A DNA stretch of 64,000 bases, from the NCBI GenBank assembly GCA_031553415.1, contig JAVBLO010000046.1:62001-126000 (forward strand), written 5' to 3'. The translations under genes and the position numbers were made by a program. This stretch comes from JAIRVZ01 sp031553415 (GTDB lineage Bacteria; Bacteroidota; Bacteroidia; Bacteroidales; Azobacteroidaceae). The notes beneath the pieces are model-generated. The model was not told the origin of the DNA and did not search any database. It saw only the letters and a list, made by a program, of their open reading frames with translations. This document shows positions 50,448-59,178 of the stretch, one piece after another; position 1 is the stretch's first letter; each line of letters starts with the position of its first letter.

Positions 50448-51776
50448 ATGAAACAAGTTATAAAAGCGCTTCTGTTAAGCATATTTTTTTGTGCTTCTTT
50501 TCTCCAGTTACCGGCACAAGAAGCCGATGCGGTTAGTTCGGCAACAACAAAATCCGATAATTCAGCTAAAACTACTCCTTCAAAACTCCAATTAGGAGGA
50601 TACGGCGAAGTTGCCCTGAGCCGGAACTTTTATAGCGGAAATCCTTTCCGGTACATGTATCCTGAATCTTATAAAGATGACCCCTCACATGGACGTTTCG
50701 ATTTGCCTCATGTTGTTTTCTTTGCAGGTTATGAATTCGGCAACGGCTGGCGCATGAATTCCGAAATTGAATTTGAACACGGAGGTGTTGAAGCTGCTGT
50801 CGAAGTCGAACCGGAAGAAGGCGGAGAATATGAACAGGAAATTGAACGTGGCGGAGAAATCGTCCTTGAACAATTCTGGATTGAGAAAACTTTTAATAAA
50901 GCATTAAACTTGCGGTTAGGTCATATTATTGTTCCTGTGGGATTAACCAATACTCACCATTTGCCTACCGAATTTTTTACAGTTTATCGCCCGGAAGGAG
51001 AAAATACAATATTACCTTGTACCTGGCATGAAACAGGTATCAGTTTGTGGGGACGGATTCAAGACTGGCGTTATGAAGCCTTATTCCTGCCGGGTTTGAA
51101 TTCCGAATTATTTAACCAGCAAAACTGGATAGGCGGGGGTTCAGCTTCTCCTTATGAATTCAAAGTAGCAAACAAATATGCCGGGGCGCTGCGGATTGAT
51201 AATTATTCTGTTCCCGGATTAAGGTTAGGTGTCAGCGGATATTATGGGTATAGTTTTGGTAACGACCTGATGCCTTCGTATGCCGATAAATATAAAAATG
51301 TAAAAGGGGCTGTAGCTATTGGTTCTTTTGATTTTGAATACAATGACCATAATTGGATTGCACGTGGTTATTTCGATTATGGCACATTAAGTGATGCACA
51401 AACTATTTCTAAATACAACCGGACTGTGCCCAAATCGTCACCTTCACCGCGTGCCAATGTTGCATCGGATGCTTTATGTACAGGAATAGAAACCGGATAT
51501 GATGTCTTTTCTCAAATAAAATGTTGTAACGATAAAAAACAAAAGTTGTATGTATTCGGGCGTTACGAATATTACGATTCTATGTATAAAACTCCCCAGG
51601 ATATTCAGGATAAGGAATGGTGCGGCCGCCGGAAAATCGTAGGAGGAGTCAACTATTTTCCGATTAAAGAAGTGGTAATCAAAGCCGAATATTCTGCCGG
51701 AATACTGAAAAGCCCGTTTAACGATGAAAATTCATTTTCAATCGGTGTAGCTTACTCCGGATTTTTTATGAAATAA
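50448..51776 (+). CDS. Outer membrane porin-like protein of the iron-linked operon
   Basis: The protein is 442 residues with a signal peptide (about 1-24, ending LQLPAQ). After a Ser/Thr-rich spacer comes LQLGGYGEVALSRNF and a series of amphipathic strands ending in SIGVAYSGFFMK, typical of phosphate-selective-porin (OprO/P)-like barrels. A highly acidic loop (about 120-145, VEVEPEEGGEYEQEIERGGE broken by short gaps) could bind cations. It starts the operon with imelysin and di-haem protein, so a role in metal or haem passage is possible but not shown. The stop overlaps the next start (TAATG). Confidence 0.75.
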   Translation: MKQVIKALLLSIFFCASFLQLPAQEADAVSSATTKSDNSAKTTPSKLQLGGYGEVALSRNFYSGNPFRYMYPESYKDDPSHGRFDLPHVVFFAGYEFGNGWRMNSEIEFEHGGVEAAVEVEPEEGGEYEQEIERGGEIVLEQFWIEKTFNKALNLRLGHIIVPVGLTNTHHLPTEFFTVYRPEGENTILPCTWHETGISLWGRIQDWRYEALFLPGLNSELFNQQNWIGGGSASPYEFKVANKYAGALRIDNYSVPGLRLGVSGYYGYSFGNDLMPSYADKYKNVKGAVAIGSFDFEYNDHNWIARGYFDYGTLSDAQTISKYNRTVPKSSPSPRANVASDALCTGIETGYDVFSQIKCCNDKKQKLYVFGRYEYYDSMYKTPQDIQDKEWCGRRKIVGGVNYFPIKEVVIKAEYSAGILKSPFNDENSFSIGVAYSGFFMK

Positions 51777-52996
51777 TGTTTATCAATAATAAAATGTATA
51801 TGAAAAACTTACTCAAATTTCCTTTTTATGCCTTACTTGCAGGATTATTTACCTGCGGCTTTACATCTTGTAGTGATGATGATGTAACAGATGACGATGA
51901 CGTCAAAAATGAAGCATTGTCTGCAATTGTAAATCAATATGTCAACCATACAGTGGTACCAACTTACCGTAACTTAGCCGATGCTACCATTGATTTGTAT
52001 GATGCCCTCGTTCAATTGAAAACAAATCAAGCCCAGGGAAGTGCATCACAGGAAGATGTGGTTGCCGTAGCCAATGCATGGATTGATTCCCGTACTTACT
52101 GGGAATTGAGCGAAGCATTTTTATACGGTCCGGCCGACCATTTCGGAATCGATCCACATATTGATACATGGCCATTGGATGAAGCACAATTAATACCTCT
52201 TTTGGCCAACCAAACTGCAATCAACAGGATGAACCAGGCCGGTGGAGATATCTGGGCGGCTGAAAACCTGGAAGATGCCCAATTAGGTTTTCATGGTATT
52301 GAGTTCATTATATTTGAAAACGGAGCAGTTAAAGATGTAAGTAAAATAACCCCAAACGAATTAATCTATTGCATGGCGGTAGCAGGCGATTTAAGAAATC
52401 AATGTTTCAGGTTGGAGGCAGCATGGGCCGGCATTGATAATGTTTCTTCCGCTAAAAAAGAAAAATTGCAGGCATTGCTGAAATACAATCCTACAACATT
52501 TAAAATATCAGAAGGTTCTTCTTTGTCTTATGGACAGGAAATGATGCAGGCCGGAGCAAGCGGAACTACTTATTATATATCCATTACGGATGCTGCTGCT
52601 ACAATTATAGAAGGTTGCGCTACTATCTCAGAAGAAGTAGGAAATACTAAGATGGGGAAACCTAACCGGGGAGAAGACATACATTACATTGAGTCTCCTT
52701 ACAGCTATAATTCTACAAAAGATTTTGCGGATAATATCTACAGCATTGAGAATGCATACCTTGGAGGCGCTGATGCAGCCGAAAGAGGAGCTTCCATAAG
52801 CGATTATATTAAATCAATCAACCCAACTGCAGATGCCAATGTTAAAAATGCAATTCAGAATGCGATAACCAAGATTAAAGCCATTGAGGATTTTGAACAT
52901 AAGTTTGCAGGAGCACAAACAGCCACAGCTATTGAAGCTTGTACTGCATTGACAACTGCATTGGAAGAAGCCCAGAAAGTTGTGGAACGACAATAA
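51776..52996 (+). CDS. Imelysin-family (M75) lipoprotein
   Basis: The protein is up to 406 residues. The lipoprotein signal is MKNLLKFPFYALLAGLFTCG with the lipobox TSCSDDD. ATG at 51776 overlaps the porin stop; ATG at 51800 is an equally good start that shortens the N-terminus by 8 residues. The family GxHxxE motif is present in LGFHGIEFIIFE, and the ends match imelysins (IVNQYVNHTVVPTYRNLADA). Imelysin-like proteins are two four-helix bundles linked to iron uptake; no peptidase activity is generally accepted. The neighbour encoding a di-haem oxidoreductase is the usual imelysin partner. Confidence 0.88.
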   Translation: MFINNKMYMKNLLKFPFYALLAGLFTCGFTSCSDDDVTDDDDVKNEALSAIVNQYVNHTVVPTYRNLADATIDLYDALVQLKTNQAQGSASQEDVVAVANAWIDSRTYWELSEAFLYGPADHFGIDPHIDTWPLDEAQLIPLLANQTAINRMNQAGGDIWAAENLEDAQLGFHGIEFIIFENGAVKDVSKITPNELIYCMAVAGDLRNQCFRLEAAWAGIDNVSSAKKEKLQALLKYNPTTFKISEGSSLSYGQEMMQAGASGTTYYISITDAAATIIEGCATISEEVGNTKMGKPNRGEDIHYIESPYSYNSTKDFADNIYSIENAYLGGADAAERGASISDYIKSINPTADANVKNAIQNAITKIKAIEDFEHKFAGAQTATAIEACTALTTALEEAQKVVERQ

Positions 52997-53009
52997 TATC
53001 TATATAAAT

Positions 53010-54515
53010 ATGACAAAGAAAATTTATTTACATGGACTTATCCTGACAGGATTTTTGGCAATTACTGCCTGTGAGGATGACAATACTACAGGTGGAGGTG
53101 ATATTGACCCTGAACTTTCAGAAGAATATTATACCGGTGGCCGTTTGGGTACTGTGTTTAATGTATCGCCTTTTGCTTATGAGCAGCCGGCTCCTGCTGT
53201 AGAAGAAAACGGAATGTACCTTAGTTTCAAAGATGGTGAAGCCTTTTTTGAAAAAGAATTCAATACGAACCTGACAGGAGTGCGCAGGGGATTAGGTCCG
53301 GCATATATTCGCAGTTCTTGCTTAGCGTGCCATCCCGGTTACGGGCATGGTAAACAAATGGACAGGTATCGTTCAAAAGACCCTGGAAATGGTTACCTCT
53401 TAGTAGTAACTGATGCAAATGATAATTATGTCAGCACGCTCACTGGTATGCCTCAAACCCAGGCTGTTGCTCCGTTTTTACCTCCTATCGACGAAAAAGG
53501 CATCAAAATTGAATGGAAAGAGTATGCGGATAGTTATGGCAATACATTCCCTGACGGCGAAACTTACAGCCTGATTTATCCGGAAGTAACTATTGAAAGG
53601 GAAGCAATTAATGTGCCAATGCCCGATTTTTATAAAGTGCGCCTTGAAGCTACTATCGGGATTTATGGTACCGGAATGATTGATGCTATTCACGATGATT
53701 CTATTATAGCACAGTATAATCGCGAAAAAGAGATGGGATTCAAATTGAATGACGTCAAATATCAACCGGAAAATTTTATCAAAGAAGCTGACGGTACTTC
53801 TCATCCCGGACGTTATACTTATGGTCTGACCCGTGGTACTCTACAAAACGGACCGGGAGCAAATGCTATCTGGAATATTACGAATGTAACCCGTTCCAAC
53901 CGCAGGTATCATTATATTACCAAGGCTTATGCCGAAGCAATGGCCGGAAGGAAAGAAATCCAGGAAGAATTGGGCAAAGATTCTCTTGCAATCTATAACT
54001 ACCTGATGTCGCAAACATTGGAAACGGAAATGACCGACGAAGATTATATTGATTTTATGGTATGGCATCGCGGTTTGGCTGTTCCTGCCGCCCGTAACCT
54101 CGACAAACCTGAAGTTAAAAAAGGGAAAGAGGTATTTTACTCTATTGGCTGTACCAGTTGTCACCGCCCATCGTGGAAAACAGGTCCGGATAATTATTCC
54201 GGTGACAATCTGGTAAAAGACAAATTGCCCCGATATCCTTACCAGAAAATATGGCCGTATTCCGACTTTTTACAACACCGTCTGGAAATGGTAAATGACA
54301 TACGTACCGGATGGTGCCGTACAACTCCATTGTGGGGGCGTGGGCTTTCCAAACAATGTACCGGAGCCAGCGAACATTTACATGACATGCGCGCCCGTAA
54401 TTACATCGAAGCTATTATGTGGCATGGTGGAGATGCAAGCAAAAGCAGGGAAAAGTTCCATAAGCTCAAGAAAGAAGACAGGGATGCCCTTGTTAAATTT
54501 CTTGAATCAATTTAA
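53010..54515 (+). CDS. Di-haem oxidoreductase (DUF1111-type) lipoprotein
   Basis: The start is the ATG at 53010 (501 residues, MTKKIYLHGLILTGFLAITACEDD), giving a lipoprotein signal; a TTG 30 bases upstream is rejected. Two c-type haem motifs occur: CLACH (Cys104) and CTSCH (Cys381). Segments such as SSCLACHPGYGHG and MVWHRGLAVPAARN match the thiol oxidoreductase/DHOR family that accompanies imelysin proteins. It is predicted to be periplasmic and redox-active, perhaps reducing or releasing iron. Haem attachment needs the CcsBA-type protein encoded next. Confidence 0.88.
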   Translation: MTKKIYLHGLILTGFLAITACEDDNTTGGGDIDPELSEEYYTGGRLGTVFNVSPFAYEQPAPAVEENGMYLSFKDGEAFFEKEFNTNLTGVRRGLGPAYIRSSCLACHPGYGHGKQMDRYRSKDPGNGYLLVVTDANDNYVSTLTGMPQTQAVAPFLPPIDEKGIKIEWKEYADSYGNTFPDGETYSLIYPEVTIEREAINVPMPDFYKVRLEATIGIYGTGMIDAIHDDSIIAQYNREKEMGFKLNDVKYQPENFIKEADGTSHPGRYTYGLTRGTLQNGPGANAIWNITNVTRSNRRYHYITKAYAEAMAGRKEIQEELGKDSLAIYNYLMSQTLETEMTDEDYIDFMVWHRGLAVPAARNLDKPEVKKGKEVFYSIGCTSCHRPSWKTGPDNYSGDNLVKDKLPRYPYQKIWPYSDFLQHRLEMVNDIRTGWCRTTPLWGRGLSKQCTGASEHLHDMRARNYIEAIMWHGGDASKSREKFHKLKKEDRDALVKFLESI

Positions 54516-54516
54516 T

Positions 54517-54587
54517 AATATGCCAATGAGAGATAATATGCCAATTAGCTTACACATGTATATCATTGGCATATTATTTCATTGGCA
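54517..54587. repeat. Intergenic hairpin with TATGCCAAT arms (di-haem / CcsBA spacer)
   Basis: AATATGCCAATGAGAGATAA and a second TATGCCAAT (54517-54545) are inverted at 54564-54587 (ATTGGCATATTATTTCATTG). The loop has AGCTTACACATGTA (from 54546), again the GCTTACACA motif although the arms are unrelated to those elsewhere. Confidence 0.88.
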
Positions 54588-54605
54588 CATTGAAACATTG
54601 AATTT

Positions 54606-55748
54606 ATGAACTTGCAAAAACAACTTAAACGTTTTGTTTTTGGAGCGATGGCTGTCTTGTTGGTAGTCCTCGCTTCTGCTACTTTTCTGGAAAAAGTTCA
54701 CGGGAGCGAATGGGTACATCAGCATATTTATGGTGCCTGGTGGTTTGTTGCCTTATGGGGAATTTTTGGAATTACCTCTTTTATTTACATTATCCGGCAA
54801 GCGCTTTACCAGAATAAACCAGCCTTCTTATTGCATTGCGCTTTGGGAATTATCTTGTCAGGTGCATTTGTTACTTTTCTAACCGCAGAAAGAGGTTATA
54901 TGCATATCCGGCAAGGGGAAAAAGGAAACGAATATTTTGCAGAAAAAGACCTGATGCTTCAGCCATTACCTTTCAATGTCGAATTGGTTCTTTTTGATAT
55001 AGAGTATAGTACGGAAACCAACGAACCTATCGACTACATCAGTTTCCTGAGAGTTGATGGAGAAATGTGTAAGGTATCACTGAATAAAATATATTCTTAC
55101 CAGTTCTACCGTTTCTATCAGCTTTCTTATGATTCTGACGAAATGGGAACCGAATTATTAGTCAATCACGATCCCTGGGGAATTGGCATAACTTACACCG
55201 GTTATCTCTTACTTACCTTGTCTATGCTGTGGATACTTTTTATCCGTATCGGTTGGAAAGGTTTAATCTATACAATTATCCCTGTAACAGCTTTGTGGTT
55301 TTATATCTCCCAATTGAATCCGATGACTCCAATATTACGTACGCCCATGCTGGCAGCCCATGTTTCTGTCATTATGGCTTCGTATGGATTATTGGTTTTC
55401 ATTACCATAACCAGTATCATCGCACTATGTTCTTCCAGAAAAAGGAGAAAACTTTATTATCTTAACTCAAAACTATTATATCCAGCCTTATTTCTGCTTG
55501 CTGCCGGAATATTTATCGGTGCTGTCTGGGCAAATATTTCCTGGGGAAGATATTGGGGTTGGGATGCCAAAGAAACCTGGGCTTTGATAACACTTTTGGT
55601 ATATTGCTTGCCAATGCACAAGCAAACTTTTCCTTTTTTTGCTAATCCCACTAAATTCCACAGGTATTGCATTATAGCCTTCTTTTCTGTTTTAATGACT
55701 TTCCTTGGAGTGACTTACTTCTTAGGAGGAGTGCATAGTTATGTTTGA
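54606..55748 (+). CDS. Compact CcsBA-type cytochrome c biogenesis protein
   Basis: The protein is 380 residues. The N-terminal half has about three membrane helices and a periplasmic stretch (about 100-185), like a shortened ResB/CcsB. The C-terminal half is CcsA-like, with the haem-handling motif WGRYWGWDAKETW (about 318-330), a conserved His in LAAHVSVIMASYG and another in GGVHSY. System II synthetases attach haem to CxxCH proteins in the periplasm. It follows the di-haem gene, so its likely client is that protein. It is far shorter than typical CcsBA fusions (usually over 700 residues). Confidence 0.82.
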   Translation: MNLQKQLKRFVFGAMAVLLVVLASATFLEKVHGSEWVHQHIYGAWWFVALWGIFGITSFIYIIRQALYQNKPAFLLHCALGIILSGAFVTFLTAERGYMHIRQGEKGNEYFAEKDLMLQPLPFNVELVLFDIEYSTETNEPIDYISFLRVDGEMCKVSLNKIYSYQFYRFYQLSYDSDEMGTELLVNHDPWGIGITYTGYLLLTLSMLWILFIRIGWKGLIYTIIPVTALWFYISQLNPMTPILRTPMLAAHVSVIMASYGLLVFITITSIIALCSSRKRRKLYYLNSKLLYPALFLLAAGIFIGAVWANISWGRYWGWDAKETWALITLLVYCLPMHKQTFPFFANPTKFHRYCIIAFFSVLMTFLGVTYFLGGVHSYV

Positions 55749-55815
55749 TTTTTTCACTTGGATTTATAAAACTTTTCTATCTCCCTGTTTGTTTTAAACA
55801 TAAATTGTCAGTTTT

Positions 55816-56745
55816 ATGCTTCGTATCCAACATATATTATATGGTATATTTTTTTGTATTATAACATCATGCGGACAAAACAATCAAAAACAAACAGTCA
55901 TGGAAGAAAAATACAATCCATTAACTCCCGAAGAGGAGAGAGTTATTATCAACAAAGGAACCGAGGCCCCTTTTTCCGGGGAATTATTGAATAATAAGGA
56001 AACAGGAACATATGTTTGTAAACGTTGTAATGCTCCGTTATATCATTCCATAGATAAATTCGATTCCGGTTGCGGCTGGCCTTCTTTCGATGATGAAATT
56101 CCGGGAGCCATTACCAGAAAACCCGACCCTGATGGCCGGCGCACTGAAATTACTTGTTCAAATTGTGGCGCCCACTTAGGTCACGTTTTTACAGGAGAAG
56201 GTTTCACTCCTAAAGATACCCGGCATTGCGTTAATTCTATTTCCATGAAATTCATTCCTCAAAAAGCGGATACGGCCTATTTTGCTTCAGGTTGTTTCTG
56301 GGGAACTGAATACTGGATGATGAAAGCTCCGGGAGTTATCTCAACTGCTGTCGGTTTTATGGGTGGCCATGTGAACCATCCTACATACGAACAAGTTTGC
56401 ACCGGCACTACCGGGCATGTTGAAACGACCCAGGTAGTTTTTGATGCGAATCTGACTGCTTATGAAAATTTAGTCAAATTATTCTTCGAAACTCATGATT
56501 TTACCCAAACCAATGGGCAAGGTCCTGATATAGGATCGCAATATCGTTCGTTTATATTTTACAAAAATGACGGGCAAAAAGAGGTGGCAGGAAAATACAT
56601 CCGGAGACTTACTTCCAAAGGATATAAAGTTGCTACGACTTTAGCAAGAGCATCTGCTTTTTGGAAAGCAGAGGATTATCACCAACAATATTATCAGCAT
56701 AAAGGTTCCAGGCCTTATTGCCATTTTTACAAGAAAATCTTCTGA
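55816..56745 (+). CDS. msrBA: Peptide methionine sulfoxide reductase MsrB-MsrA fusion lipoprotein
   Basis: The protein is 309 residues. A lipoprotein signal (LYGIFFCIITSCG) targets it to the periplasm or outer membrane. MsrB comes first (about 30-155): zinc Cys pairs CKRC and CSNC, and catalytic Cys in RHCVNSISMKF. MsrA follows (about 160-309) with FASGCFWGTEYW and GHVETTQVVFD. The two enzymes reduce both Met sulfoxide stereoisomers. Domain order B-A and the export signal fit repair of oxidised envelope proteins. It is followed by a bidirectional terminator. Confidence 0.93.
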   Translation: MLRIQHILYGIFFCIITSCGQNNQKQTVMEEKYNPLTPEEERVIINKGTEAPFSGELLNNKETGTYVCKRCNAPLYHSIDKFDSGCGWPSFDDEIPGAITRKPDPDGRRTEITCSNCGAHLGHVFTGEGFTPKDTRHCVNSISMKFIPQKADTAYFASGCFWGTEYWMMKAPGVISTAVGFMGGHVNHPTYEQVCTGTTGHVETTQVVFDANLTAYENLVKLFFETHDFTQTNGQGPDIGSQYRSFIFYKNDGQKEVAGKYIRRLTSKGYKVATTLARASAFWKAEDYHQQYYQHKGSRPYCHFYKKIF

Positions 56746-56752
56746 TAAAAAA

Positions 56753-56811
56753 AGAGGCTGTCTCAAAAGTAATCTGTGCGCCATTCATTGGCTTACTTTT
56801 GGAACAGCCTC
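56753..56811. terminator. Bidirectional hairpin between msrBA and EF-G2
   Basis: GAGGCTGTCTCAAAAGTAA (56754-56772) pairs with 56793-56811 with two mismatches over 19 bp. A-rich and T-rich flanks (AAAAAAAGAG on the left, CCTTTTG on the right) give U-tracts in both directions. The loop includes GTGCGCC, the reverse complement of GGCGCAC, close to the common hairpin loop motif. Confidence 0.75.
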
Positions 56812-56846
56812 CTTTTGTATAATTCACGAGAAATCTGTGTGCAATT

Positions 56847-59009
56847 TTAATCTTTTTCTGCTTCTTTCTGAGCCTCGTATTCTTTCAGCAATTTATCCTG
56901 AACATCTGTCGGAACAAGCTCGTAAGCTGCAAATTTCATAGTGAAAGAAGCACGGCCTCCTGTCAATGAACTTAAAGAAGTTGAATAATTGCTCATTTCT
57001 TTTAGGGGAACCTTAGCCATCAGTTTTTCATAACCTTTTTCCGACGACATACCCATAATCATGGCGCGGCGTCCTTGCAAGTCGCCCATCACATCGCCCA
57101 TATAATCGGCAGGAAGAGAAACTTCCACATCATAAATAGGTTCCAGCACTTTAGGGCCTGCATTTCTGAAAGCTTCACTGAAAGCATTACGTCCGGCTAA
57201 CATAAACGAAATTTCATTAGAGTCTACCGGGTGCATTTTACCATCATAAACGATAACACGTACATCGCGGGCATAAGAACCCGTCAACGGGCCTTGCTCA
57301 ATACGCCCCATTATACCCTTCAGGATAGCGGGTAAGAAACGGGCGTCAATAGAACCACCTACGATACTGTTTACAAATACAAGTTTTCCACCCCAGTCCA
57401 AATTAACTTCTTGTACATCACGTGCCTGTATTTTGAATTCCTGTCCATTGAACTTATAAACTTCAGGCATCGGCATTCCTTCCTGGTAAGGTTCAACAAT
57501 GAGGTGAACTTCACCAAATTGTCCGGCGCCACCTGATTGTTTTTTGTGGCGGTAGTCAGCACGGGCTGCTTTTGTGATTGTTTCCCTGTAAGGGATTTTC
57601 GGTTCAAGGAATTCGATAGGTAATTTATCATTGTTTTCGATTCTCCATTTCAATGTTTTGAGGTGGAATTCTCCTTGTCCCGAAACAATCATCTGTTTCA
57701 ACTCTTTCGATTGTTCTACGAGCCATGTTGGGTCTTCTGCACGCATACGGGTAAGGATTTCGCTCAATTTTTCCGCATCGGCTTCGTTGACAGCTTTGAT
57801 AGCCCTGCGGTATTTAGGATTCGGATATTTAATGAAATCAAATTTATTGTCAGTGCCTTTTCCATTCAAGGTATTACCTGTATTTACATCTTTCAGTTTA
57901 ACGGTTGCACCAATATCACCGGCTTTCAGTTCTTCAACTTCCATACGGTTTTGCCCGGCAACTACAAACAACTGGGAAATACGCTCTTTAGAACCCCTGT
58001 CTTCATTGAGAAAATCGTCTCCGGCTTTAACTGTACCGGACATTACTTTGAAGTAGGAAACACGGCCGATGTGTGGTTCAACAGTTGTTTTGAAAACATA
58101 TAAACTTGCAGGCCCGTTTGAGTCAGGTTTGATTTCTTTTCCTTCTGTATTTTTGTAAGGTATCATCTTATCGGTACAAGGAACAACATTTCCAAGGAAT
58201 TCCAATGTACGGCGCACACACATATCACGTTCGGCGCATACGCAGAATACCGGGAACATACCTCTTGAAATCAATCCCTGGCGGATACCTTCGCGCATTT
58301 CTTCTTCTGTAAGACTTCCATCGTTGAAGAATTTTTCCATTAAGGTTTCGTCGTTTTCGGCCGCTGCTTCTACCAATACCTGATGGTATGCTGCTGCTTT
58401 ATTCTGCTCTTCGGCAGGAATTTCGAGTACTTCAGGCACACCACCTTCCGGTTTCCATTTGTACATTTTCATTTTCAATACGTCAACTACCGCATTGAAA
58501 GATGCTCCTGTAGTTACAGGATATTGGATAGGCACTACTTTTGTGCCGAAAGTTTCTTTTAATTGAGATATAACACTATCGTAATCACATTTATCATTGT
58601 CAAGTTGGTTAATTATAAAGATAACCGGTTTGTTGAATTGTTCGGTATACCTGAACATGTTGATTGTTCCCACTTCCACTCCATATTGTCCGTTGATGAC
58701 CATAAGGGAAGTGTCGGTCACATTCATTGCCGAAACAGCTCCGCCGACAAAGTCATCAGACCCCGGGCAATCTATAAAATTTAGTTTACGTCCCAACCAT
58801 TCTACACTGAAAATTGTCGAGAACACAGAATAGCCATACTCCTTTTCAACCGGGAAGTAGTCGCAAACTGTATTTTTGCCATCTACACTTCCTCTACGTT
58901 TTATAATACCACCCTCGAAAAGCATTGCTTCAGCGAGAGTGGTTTTCCCTGAGCCAGAACTACCGACAATAGCGATGTTCTTAATTTCATCTGTTTGATA
59001 AACTTTCAT
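56847..59009 (-). CDS. EF-G paralog (EF-G2 type) with degenerate GTPase site
   Basis: The protein is 720 residues with all EF-G domains. The P-loop is GSSGSGKTT (about 16-24). In G3 the catalytic His of DxPGH is Ser84 (FIDCPGSDDF), and G4 reads NQLD (134-137) instead of NKxD. Switch I lacks the RGIT motif (EYGYSV). Domains II-V look intact, including GEFHLKTLKWRI and the C-terminal GVSSEKG-like GMSSEKGYEKLMAKVPL. Published work on a Bacteroides EF-G paralog reports translation without GTPase activity, needed in nutrient limitation and gut colonisation; this protein carries the same type of loss. Confidence 0.88.
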   Translation of the reverse strand: MKVYQTDEIKNIAIVGSSGSGKTTLAEAMLFEGGIIKRRGSVDGKNTVCDYFPVEKEYGYSVFSTIFSVEWLGRKLNFIDCPGSDDFVGGAVSAMNVTDTSLMVINGQYGVEVGTINMFRYTEQFNKPVIFIINQLDNDKCDYDSVISQLKETFGTKVVPIQYPVTTGASFNAVVDVLKMKMYKWKPEGGVPEVLEIPAEEQNKAAAYHQVLVEAAAENDETLMEKFFNDGSLTEEEMREGIRQGLISRGMFPVFCVCAERDMCVRRTLEFLGNVVPCTDKMIPYKNTEGKEIKPDSNGPASLYVFKTTVEPHIGRVSYFKVMSGTVKAGDDFLNEDRGSKERISQLFVVAGQNRMEVEELKAGDIGATVKLKDVNTGNTLNGKGTDNKFDFIKYPNPKYRRAIKAVNEADAEKLSEILTRMRAEDPTWLVEQSKELKQMIVSGQGEFHLKTLKWRIENNDKLPIEFLEPKIPYRETITKAARADYRHKKQSGGAGQFGEVHLIVEPYQEGMPMPEVYKFNGQEFKIQARDVQEVNLDWGGKLVFVNSIVGGSIDARFLPAILKGIMGRIEQGPLTGSYARDVRVIVYDGKMHPVDSNEISFMLAGRNAFSEAFRNAGPKVLEPIYDVEVSLPADYMGDVMGDLQGRRAMIMGMSSEKGYEKLMAKVPLKEMSNYSTSLSSLTGGRASFTMKFAAYELVPTDVQDKLLKEYEAQKEAEKD

Positions 59010-59027
59010 GATTTCAAGATTTAGAAA

Positions 59028-59105
59028 AGAAGTTAGAAGTTAGAAGTTAGAAGTGGGAAGAAAAGGAATTTCTTCTAACTTCTAACTTCTCAATTCTAAC
59101 TTCTT
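59028..59105. repeat. Intergenic heptamer-arm hairpin with AGTTAGA units (EF-G2 / gdhA spacer)
   Basis: The left arm (59028-59053) has AGTTAGA three times in register; the right arm (59071-59105) has the inverted TCTAACT units. The loop is GTGGGAAGAAAAGGAATT. Confidence 0.88.
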
Positions 59106-59178
59106 AAAATTATTGCCGCAAATTAGGAATAATTGTTAATAAAAACAATCTTTGTGATTATGTTAGAAAACATAATTT

